The notes beneath the pieces are model-generated. The model was not told the origin of the DNA. It searched no databases and worked only from the letters and a program-made list of their open reading frames with translations. The position numbers and the translations under genes were made by a program. This document shows positions 35,040 through 44,079 of a stretch of 64,000 nt of DNA, in pieces; position 1 is the first letter of the stretch, and every line of letters starts with the position of its first letter. This stretch comes from Xiphias gladius (lineage: Eukaryota; Chordata; Actinopteri; Istiophoriformes; Xiphiidae). Location of the stretch: assembly GCF_016859285.1 (NCBI RefSeq), contig NC_053402.1:21647056-21711055 (forward strand), in the 5' to 3' direction.

Positions 35040-38000
35040 GTCAAGGATGAACTGATGGCAAAAGTGAAGGAGACAGAATGACTGGAAAGCATATCACCTT
35101 ACAGGAGATCAGAAATAGACCCAGGAGTCTTGGAATTAAGTAAACCTGATAGCTGAGGGACCTTCCTGCAGGTTTACAGTCCCACGTGGACTAATAAGGA
35201 CATTCAGGACATAGATGCTTGTTGGACCGCTGGACACTGTCTCTCCACCCTCCTTCTGTCCACCTCCATCTGCCTGCAGAGAGGCGCAGTGGCCACTCGC
35301 TGACTTTATTTTTGGTTTGTGATGTCCATTGCGATATTACAGACTGAGACACAAGCGTTCTATACCCTCAGCAACCGATGCAGCTTTTACCCTGTATGTG
35401 CACAGCTCGGCTTTCTTATTTTAAGTTGTGATAAAGTAAAGATGCTGATTTCAAATCAGGGATTTTCCCAGGGAAGTTGTAACGACAGGGGCTCCATAGG
35501 ACGACTGGATATGTAGTATTGCATGAAAGTGTCTGGCTCATTCCTCAAATTAATTAAAATATCTCTTCACACAACAGACAATATGGATGAAGAAAAGTTT
35601 TCGTGTACTTTTCTCTCATGGTGAATTAGAGGCTACAAACTAATCAGAGTTTATGGACATAATTCATGAATTTAATTAATTGCAATGAAGCGTAAAAAAA
35701 AATGTAATTTTAGTTGTGACTGCTTGAAATAGTACTACTACACATCTTTACCATCATCATCATTATGATTGTTTTTTTTTGCCATATTCAAGGTTATCGT
35801 CTATGGCATTGTTGCTATTATAGTCATTATTTTTTGACTAAAAATAAGTAAAGGAAATTATGAGTAAACCCAGTGGGAAAAAGCAATAAAAGCGAAATAT
35901 AAAATCATATAAATATGAAATAAAAATATAGAAGAGCTCATTAAGAAGCTACACCAACTAGAATAAAAAAAACCTCAGATCTTTACTTAAGTAAAAGTAC
36001 AAATACACTAATGCCTAAACACCTCATTACATGAAACAGTCCTGCATTCAAATTCCTACTTAAGTAAAAGTACAAATGCATTGTCTGCAAAATGTACTTA
36101 AAGTGTTAAAAGAAAGAAGTAATTGTCCTGCAGTAAAATGGCCTGTATGACCAATATATATCGTTATTTGATTGTTATTATGCATCAATGTGTGAGCAGC
36201 ATTTTACTGTTGTTGCTGGTCAAGGTGGAAGTAGTTTCAGCGGCACAGTTAAGTAGTCCAGTCCAGTGGTTCCGAGCCAAGGGGTCAGGCCCCCTGTAAA
36301 GGGGTCACAAAATAAACGTGAGGGGTCCTGAGATGATCGATGGGGTTGGAAAGGTGAAAAAGCAAAGTCCCGTGACACAAGACTTTTCTCTAACTGTTGT
36401 TGTTTTTTTGTTAATTGTTGCATAGTTTTACCTCACCGGGCCTCGGATATGATGTAGATGAAAACTGTACCTAACTATAGTACCAGAGGGAATCAGAGCG
36501 ATGTTTTTTCCTCAGGCAGCTGACAAGTAAGTGACTGTACGGTAACGGTAGTGGTTCACAGAAATGTGGACTTCTTGTGTGTGTTCGTCCAGGATGAGCC
36601 GTGTTGTCAGCTCTAAATGACTGACAACACGCCCGGCAAGTGAAGGCACCGTTAACCTCTGGCTTCAGCCCTGCTTTATCATCACTACAAAGGTGTGTGT
36701 CTGGTGACGGGACTCAGTCATGAACGCTTTCCCCACCTGTTTGCCTGGGTCCCCCTCTTGCGCTGCCCCCCCCCACAGACATACACACCCTACCCCCCTC
36801 ACCACCCTTTTAAATATAAGGGGATTACTTGGCACGGTGATGGCAGCAGACGTTCCCAGGAGAACATAAAAGGGACAGCTGAGGGCGACCAAAATAGCTA
36901 AATAAACTTGAGAGTCAGCCAACACGCCAGGCCCTGAGAGCAAAATGTTTTCCTTCATTTATTTTGTCAGGTTTTATATCCAAATTTACCTCAGAGATAA
37001 TCTGTTTTCATTTCAGTAACAACTTTGCTAATCTCATGTATTGGATGAATTTATTTTTGCTCTCTGGTCGTGACTGTTTGTGTTTCCACTGGTCTCCCCT
37101 CCCTGACAATCTGACGGTCAGTGGTGAGTCACCTCTCTGCTCTCCACTAGTTTCCACCCCTGCGGTAATTTGGATCAGAGAGAAATTTGTTTATCTTGGG
37201 TGCTCAGGACATCCAGAGCCCGACGCTAGCTGTCAGTCCTGCCCTTGTGTTCCTGTTGACATTTGACCTCTGGTTCTCTTGGTTATCACCACCTTGTTGT
37301 AGGAATGAAATATGTCCCACCACATGTTTTGACTCTCATTTTTACTTTCAAGGAGGAGGTGGTGTTGGTTTAGACTGATAGATAAACTGGATGTTAACTC
37401 CACAATGTAATTTTGCACTTTGGCTTTAGATTGATTATGAAACAAAAGGCCTTCATTTTAGACTTTCAAACTTTTCACACTACAGTAAAATTAAGGTGGA
37501 ATGTGTGTGGAGGCCTTTTAATGGGCCCCTAACAGATCATATTGAGGCTTATTTAAACAGACAGTCCCCTAATCCTGCAAATTAAATTAAATTAAATTAA
37601 AGAGACCCTGTGTTTGTTTTAAGGCATGAATGCATTTGATTTGGATATTTTAAAGCATTTTAAGGAATGTTTGTCTGCCAGGTTTGACTTCATGCTTTGT
37701 CTAACCTCGGGGCAATAACTTTTTTTCACCACAAATTCAGCAGTTTTTCTGGTTTGTCCTATTCCTTTGGACGTCAGAAGCCATTATTCATTCTGTTCTT
37801 TCTCCCGTTTTTCAAACATATTTTTATATTTTTAATTTTCCTTGTATGTTGTATGCTAAATGTTAAACCAATTTGCTCTATGAATTTTTTTTTTTAACCT
37901 TATGCCCAGTTTCATTTTTTTTGCATTTAATTTTTTTTTAACTTGGATATAGTGTGTTTTCTTGTAAAGGAATGTTACCGATCATGCCCTTCTAAAAAGT

Positions 38001-38780
38001 GCCTCAAATCAGAAATCAAATAGTTTAAAGAAGAAAAATTGACAAATAATAGCTCTGTTTTTGAAAATTCCTAGATATCGTATTTATTGCAATATGAGTA
38101 TAGTATTAGAATAGGCTGTGACATCTCAAGCTCTTCACAGACGTTTCAGCTGCTGCAGTTTGCGCAGTCAAAATAACAAAATGGTCTCTCTTTATAATGT
38201 CTTTACGTGCTGCTATCCTGACAAAGTGTTTCCGTACAGATGTGTGTACACTGCAGGGGGCCGTTACTGCAATGTGAAACCTCTTGCCACGCTCCTCTGA
38301 GGCCATCTATCACTCTTTAGATGATTGGCATGTCTGTCTGTAGGGTCTGGCATGTGGAGAAGCTCCCAGCTCGACATATGCAGGAGGACGTCAGAGGATG
38401 TAATCTCATACTCTGGTGTGTTTGTTCACCTACCAGCCTGAGGTTGCCCTGTTGTGTTATTTGATTCCATCTCGGATTGTGTCATGTCATCGATCGCCAT
38501 ACAGTACAGTGCCGACTTGAAGTTTAAGTACAGGCCAGATGTCAGATTTGACTTTTTTTTCAGTCTGGTGGGATTGCATTTGAAAGAGGAATGATAGCTG
38601 AATAAACAGCTTAGTTAAAAAGTCTATTACTCTTACCCACTACCACGGTTTTGTCACTAATCATGTCGCTTTGTCTAATTAACACAGTGGGTAGATAGAT
38701 AGAAATTACAGTCAGACGTGGTGTAATGATCCCAGTAAATGAGTGGATAACTCAATTAAAGGCACTTAATTTTAACAGCT
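35040..38780. other. Intergenic region between mylpf and the PHETA gene
   Basis: No gene is seen. It holds a perfect MEF2-type motif (35838-35847), a composite MITE (35970-36440), C-rich stretches near 36768-36810, an AATTA repeat (37579-37600) and T-rich DNA (37870-37945). Small open frames lack family signatures. mylpf regulatory DNA would be expected in the first 1-2 kb. Confidence 0.5.
35970..36440 (-). repeat. Composite MITE: 'acttaagtac' element carrying a 'ggttcccaacc' repeat
   Basis: 35975-36265 is the 'cctcagatctttacttaagt' to 'ggtcaaggtggaagtagttt' part of the MITE in reverse. At 36270 it switches, through 'gtccagtggttccgagccaa', into the 'ggtcc…aaataaacgtgaggggtc' repeat (to about 36440). 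The far MITE end is missing. The same switch point occurs in the 40501-41096 copy. Confidence 0.6.
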
Positions 38781-38781
38781 T

Positions 38782-39128
38782 TTTATTGTCTCATGCATAC
38801 TTCTATTAATCACTTTACTATTTCTATTTAAATCACACTGCTAGGATTGAACTCTCACTCCAGTCTCAGCTCACTCTGCCTGCAGCGCCCTCTGCTGATT
38901 ACCTTCCTCCACTGACTGTACTATGTCTCATGCTTGCACGAGCATGGGACACAAGCATGAGAAAGTACAAGCGTGCATCCATGCTTGTACTTTTAACACA
39001 TTTACAGGTGTCTGGACCTCAAACTTTAAGTTCCTAAATACAGGATAACTCAAAACACAAAAGGTTCAGTTCCTCTTTGACACACATGATTCACCCCATC
39101 TCAGTTCCTCTTAGCTGTGTATTTTTTT
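38782..39128 (-). other. Probable 3'UTR of the PHETA gene
   Basis: From the stop at 39129-39131 down to an AATAAA on the minus strand (plus TTTATT, about 38781-38787). It includes two adjacent perfect 11-bp hairpins at 38926-38993, described separately. Confidence 0.5.
38926..38993. other. Two adjacent perfect 11-bp hairpins
   Basis: Hairpin 1: 'tctcatgcttg' at 38926-38936 pairs with 'caagcatgaga' at 38952-38962 (15-nt loop). Hairpin 2: 'aaagtacaagc' at 38962-38972 pairs with 'gcttgtacttt' at 38983-38993 (10-nt loop). They touch at 38962. 'catgcttg' or its complement recurs three times. They are within the inferred PHETA-gene 3'UTR. Confidence 0.85.
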
Positions 39129-40332
39129 TCACCCCAGGTCGATGAGATCTCCATCACTGTGCTCCTCTTCCTCTGCTTGTCGACTCCTCAGCCATTCCTC
39201 TCTCGCTTTCTTCACTTCCTGGCCGTAATAATCGTGAAGTTTGCTGAACTCCTCAAGTGGATCCAAACCCACCAAAGGCCATTCGCCATACGAAGGCGCC
39301 GGTCCATTAAGTGGTGTGACGATAGGGTTTCTCCTGGTCCACAGTTTAGGGGACTTTTTAGGTACCGCTCTAGTGGCTATTGAAGGTGCTTGTAGAACAG
39401 TGCTGGCACTGAAGCTTCTGCCCTCCCTGACCACTGCTGTTGGCCCCTGCGCAGGGAAGAGGAAGGTGCTCTTGGACTGTTTAAGGGCACTGACAGAGGA
39501 GGTGAGATGGGATTCACCAGAACTTTGTTGCTGTTTAGCCTCTGCAGATGGAAAACAGGAAATTTTAAAAAAACTCTTCACGGTAAACAATAAATATTAT
39601 TTCTAAGACTGTCATATCCTGTTTTTGAACAAAGTTTTTAAAGCAGTAAAAGACAGAATGAACAAATACAGGCAATGTGATAATATTAAAAACCAAAAAT
39701 GGCACAGATCAAGAATATTCTGTGCAAAAATAGCCTAAAAAAGACAAAAGTAATTAAAAGGAACAAAAGAAATCCATAAACTTCAGTTTACAGAATTAGG
39801 TATTAGGACCAGTAAACGGGAAAAGGCCACAGCACTCCTAACACACCTTCATACTGTCTCCCCAGGTCTCTCACCAGCAGGGAGAGGTAACAGTGACTGG
39901 CTGACAGCAAAGCTGTCACCCAGCTCTCCTGAGTCTGACCATCCACCGCTGCAAATCTGTAGGTTTTGAGACCGGGCCCTTCAAACACCAGGGAAAAGGC
40001 AAACAGTCCGTCGGACTCGGAGCGTCTTACTGCGCACCCCTCCAGCACGATGACACCCAGCAGGTGTCGGTCAGCTGGCCGCTCCTGGTAGAAAAGCAGG
40101 TTTGCTTTCAGGACGAACCACCGTCGCTGGTAGGTGCCATTCCGCTCTTTCTATGAGGACGCGTGCCAAAGTGAAGTGGGATTATTGCTTTTGCTGTCAT
40201 TTGAAAAGATTCAGTAATTTCATATTGTCGGTTTTCCATGTTTTCCCTCACCTTTTTGTAGAGATATCCCTCTTTATCTACTGGAGAAGTGCATGACAGA
40301 TAATGGGTCAAAATTTTCTCATGGAGCTTCAT
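39129..40332 (-). CDS. Sesquipedalian-like PH-domain endocytic adaptor (PHETA family)
   Basis: Three coding exons on the minus strand: 40252-40332, 39847-40150 and 39129-39541; 265 aa, close to the 249-259 aa of human PHETA1/2 (FAM109A/B). The ATG lies 8 nt inside an exon whose acceptor is at 40341. Family role: endosomal adaptor that binds the inositol 5-phosphatases OCRL and INPP5B and aids receptor recycling to the TGN and plasma membrane. Seen: N-terminal 'MKLHEKILTHY'; a PH domain at about 20-128 with 'DKEGYLYKK', 'YQRRWFVLKANLLFYQERPA' and the closing 'ESWVTALLSASH'; and a C-terminal phenylalanine-histidine motif 'FSKLHDYYGQE' (Phe227, His231), the OCRL-binding signature. The tail ends in 'DGDLIDLG'. 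PHETA1 and PHETA2 cannot be separated by eye, so no symbol is given. Divergent from cd2bp2. Confidence 0.9.
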
Positions 40333-40500
40333 CCCAACACCTAAAGATGAGAGACTGCTTTTACATTTAGATGGAAAATAACGTAGTACATTTACTCCAG
40401 TATTGTACTTAAATATGTCCATTTTATCAATTTCCATTTTTCTAATTACTTGTTGTGTGTTTTACATTATTTACATTAAGTAAAAGTGTGCTCAGTCTGC

Positions 40501-41096
40501 AGTGGTGGAAAATAACTAAGTGCATCAGGTACCTTACTTAAGTACAACTTTGAGTTACTGCTGCTTTACCTGCTAGTTTTATACTTCTGCTTCACTACAG
40601 TTCAGAGGAAATATTGTTCTTGTTTTTTTTACTCCATTTAATCAATTTGCCAGGGTGGTAAGTTACATATGAACGTTGGAAACTAGTGTTGTTTTTTTTT
40701 TAAGTGTGTTTTTTCTTCTTTTCACGACCCCTCAGATTTATCTTATTACCCTTTAGAGGGGCGCGACCTGTAGGTTGGGAACCACTGGACCAAACTAGTA
40801 CACAAAATAGTTGAAACCAGCTCCACCTCAATCAGTTACAACAGTAAAATGCTAGTAACAGAGTGATGAACTGGTATTAAAACTTTAATAATGTCACATA
40901 TAATAATATTTCAGTCGTGGGGCTCATTTTACTCCTGAAAAAGTACTTTTGACACTGTAAGTACATTTAGCTGATAAGGATTTTCTTCAGTAGGATTTTG
41001 AATGCAGTACTTTTACGGGAACAGAGTATGTTTACAGTAATCTATCGGTGCTTTTACTTAAGTTAATGCACTGAGTACTTATTTTGCCACTGGGTA
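40501..41096 (+). mobile_element. 'cagtggtgga' MITE, near full length, with internal second repeat
   Basis: It starts 'cagtggtggaaaataactaa' (40501) and ends '…tgcactgagtacttattttg' plus 'ccactggg' (about 41096). The ends are diverged inverted repeats, and 'acttaagtac' words recur. Between about 40640 and 40796 it carries 'cacgacccctcagatttatc' to 'ggttgggaaccactggacca', the reverse of the 'ggttcccaacc' repeat. The family is a non-autonomous DNA element by structure; its superfamily is not assigned. Confidence 0.7.
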
Positions 41097-41327
41097 CACT
41101 GGTAAAACGGCATGGGATTTAGACTACAACATTTTCCAAAAATGTTTTAATTAATAGGATATATCAGCAAAACACTGATTGAAACCATCAAACACCCTGA
41201 TTTTAAATAGGAAAAACAATAAGTTTTCAATTATTAACTTTATCAAATTCAGTTCAGTAGATCTTTAATATCATTATTATTTAAAAAAGTAGGAAATTAG
41301 AGGACACTGATATTAATATTAACAAGA

Positions 41328-41342
41328 TAGATAGATAGATAG
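41328..41342 (+). repeat. Short (GATA)n tract
   Basis: 'gatagatagatagat' in the PHETA-gene 5'UTR intron. A related tract, 'gatagatagaaa', is near 38694. Confidence 0.8.
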
Positions 41343-41483
41343 AATCACAATGAAAAAAATACAAAACAAAGCCATAAACCGGAGAATTAAGACTGAATTA
41401 AAAACCAGGACCATACTGTAACTCCAAATATACTGAATGTATAGAACTATGTAATACCAATAAAAACAGTGACTCATACTTAC

Positions 41484-41780
41484 CTCTGTTGTATGTTGGA
41501 TCCCTCACAGGGTCACTTTACCCGTCCTCACAGCCTTTACATTATTTACAGATATTTTCTTCCGGTCCTCGTCGTTCCTAAATGTGGAGTCAATTGTTAT
41601 CTCTCAGTCCGATACATCCAGACCCAGACAACGCTTGAATTTATAGTTTCGGGTTACTACCACTGGTTGTCCCTCGGGTACGAGAGGACGAGTGTTGAAA
41701 TATAAATAACTCGACCCACTTCCTGGTAACAAAATCCTGACACATTATATTCTCTCTCGTCTACGCTCGAGTCTACCTTG
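41484..41780 (-). promoter_or_regulatory. Putative non-coding first exon and promoter of the PHETA gene
   Basis: On the minus strand a good donor 'acagag|gtaagtatgag' starts at 41483, giving a non-coding exon beginning at 41484 and an intron down to the acceptor at 40341. Its 5' limit is unclear, and the CpG-bearing stretch up to about 41780 is the likely promoter. Inferred from splice motifs only. Confidence 0.45.
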
Positions 41781-41799
41781 AGCTGAAGGGTCATCCACA

Positions 41800-43600
41800 G
41801 CTGAAACAAGGCATCGAACCTAACCTGCCCGACACGAGCTGCTGCCTCAGCGTGAGATGCTAGATGTTGGAGAGGACCTGGAGGTCTGACGCGTGTGCCG
41901 TAGTTCCCCTCACTTCTGCATTTTGTGTTACTTGATGTCAGATGAGTTTTATTTTAATCTCTGATGACGAGTACAGCAAAGGTCCCCGGGTAGATGGTCG
42001 ATTCTTCATGGAAATGTACAGTGCTTATTTTTAAACCGAGTGACTATTTGTTTATGACAGTATCTTTTTAAACAAGAAAAAAATGCTTTTATCAATAACA
42101 ATTAAAACCAGATAGACATCTTGAAAATAACTTCTTAAAAATGTGCCTCTACATTTCTGAACGTGTGTCTATTCTTGGCAGCCAATTATCCTTTTTATCC
42201 TAATGGACCTCAAGGAATTCCCAATCTAAAAGAGTCCAAATGGTTAAGACTTACAAGGCCTTCTATACTGTGAGGCCCTTCCTATACAGCATGTCTCCAC
42301 AGTCTGAATCAAGTGCCAAAATCAAACTTTAGTCAACTCATGGCCATAGTAAAAAACCTCAGTGCAAAAACTGAATGCCCAGTTGTAATTTATATATTCA
42401 TGCGAGAGAAAGTTTGGAGTTCCTGCACACTCTCATTAAATTGATTAAAAAGAACATTTTTATACCATGCTGTATTCTACGCTTTATACTATAACCAGTC
42501 AAAAAGGGAGCCCCACCTGAGACTGAGAATTAAACACTATCGTTTGTATCATTTCATTTTCATTTTATTAAGTTTGATTTACATATTCGTGAAAAAAAAG
42601 CTATACAAAGCCACAACATTGCTTAAACCGTCACATTTACACAGGCCATCTGGGGTTTGAGTTTTGGTTTTAGTGTCAAAAAAGTCTAGTTGTATGTCAC
42701 ATTCAAGCAAAGGGAGTATTTTTTAAGATGAGATCATTCTTAGAACAAAAGAATTTTATATTGTTTTTTATTTTTTAATCATTTTAGTACTTTTGTTTAC
42801 CATTTGAGAAAATTATCTAAAAAAATCATCTCATATCATATAGTTTCATTCAGAAATATCCAATGGTAGATAATCTAATGATGCAAACTTTTATGCTAAT
42901 TTATAGACTATAAAGCTTCATCAAGCCCTTCTGTTCAAAGTTGTGTAGAAACCCCCCAAGAGGAGGCAGTTTAAAAGTACAAGTCCCATCACAGATGCTG
43001 TATGAACTGAGGAAGAGTCATTTCAGAAAATTATCACACACTGTAAGAAACATTACTCACTATATTTTAATCATGAAAACATTACACAGGACCATGGGAT
43101 TTTTGGGATCAGAAAAAAGCAGTATGACATCCGGGGGGTTTTGTGTCCTACATATCATACAGAGAGGTTATACAGATGTTTTAGTATCTTAGACGAACAA
43201 AGACAGATTGGGTATTTCTAAATTAGGCTGCAATTAACTATTTCTTTCATTACTGATTAATCTTCTAAGTATTTTCCTGAATAATGAAATAATAATTTGG
43301 TTTATAAAATACCAGAGATTAAACAAAATAAATTCTAGAACCCAATGTGACATATGTAATTTTTTTTATTAACGGACATATTCAGTTTACTATCATATAA
43401 GACAAAGAATAGCAAGAAATCCTCACATTTTCGAAGTTGTTTCCTCTTTTCACACTTTTTTAGAATTGCGTTCTCTTGAACAATTGTTTTTAATTTTTTT
43501 CTCTGTGTTTAATGCATTTCCGATTTTGTTTTTCGATTAACTGTTGATGGATAAATTGACTAGAACATCGGTTACAGCATTTCAACACCAGGAGAAGCCT
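41800..43600. other. Intergenic between divergent PHETA gene and cd2bp2
   Basis: Nothing gene-like is seen. It is AT-rich, with one AT-rich interspersed repeat at 43225-43580. The rest gave no recognisable family. Confidence 0.45.
43225..43580 (+). repeat. AT-rich 'gctgcaatt…gattaat' interspersed repeat, copy A
   Basis: Begins 'ggctgcaattaactatttct' and continues 'gattaatcttctaagtattt', 'ttcagtttactatcatataa' and 'gacaaagaatagcaagaaat'. This matches a very common fish repeat whose consensus, as I recall, starts 'gctgcaactaacgattattt' and contains 'cagtttactatcatagaaga'. Further copies lie at 44220-44535, 48715-48945, 49348-49658 and 51500-51727. Confidence 0.6.
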
Positions 43601-43619
43601 ACATATAAAAGCCAATCTC

Positions 43620-44079
43620 CACTCCTCACCAGGTGGTGGCGGTAAAGCGCCATGTCATTGTTTTGCCAACTGTTATTGACAGTTGAAAACTAAAAGGGAG
43701 GAAGAAGAAGGCAAACACACGAAGAAGAAACGAAAACGAACGTCGCCAGAATATTTTCATCAGGTTTTTGCCACATTACACTTCTAAACATCAGTTTAAT
43801 AATCTTGTTTGTATGTTTTTATACTCGTGGTGTGCAAAAAAGAAGCTTTATTACTTAAGTAAATGTTATCTCCCCTCTAGCCAGTTTTTTGACTGCCTCA
43901 ATTTTTCTGCATGCGCTGTTGTTGGCTAACCTGTTCTGCGGTAACCGCTCGTGTTCACGACGTTACAGGAATCTACTCCGTTAAAGTTTTAGAAATAAAG
44001 CCACTCACCAATGAAGCAGCTCACGTTAAGTTTCGTTGGGGTGGAATAAAAGAGTCGCTGTGTTGCCTTTTGTAGCGCC
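43620..44079 (+). promoter_or_regulatory. cd2bp2: cd2bp2 promoter/5'UTR region, partly repeat-derived
   Basis: 43630-43740 reads 'ccaggtggtggcggtaaagc', 'tttgccaactgttattgaca' and 'gaagaagaaggcaaacacac'. This resembles a common teleost repeat of the form 'ggtggtaatgc…tttgccaac…agaagaagaag'. The ATG at 44080 is preceded by 'tgttgccttttgtag|cgcc', which could be a 3' splice site, so a non-coding first exon near 43690-43760 is possible. Confidence 0.4.
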
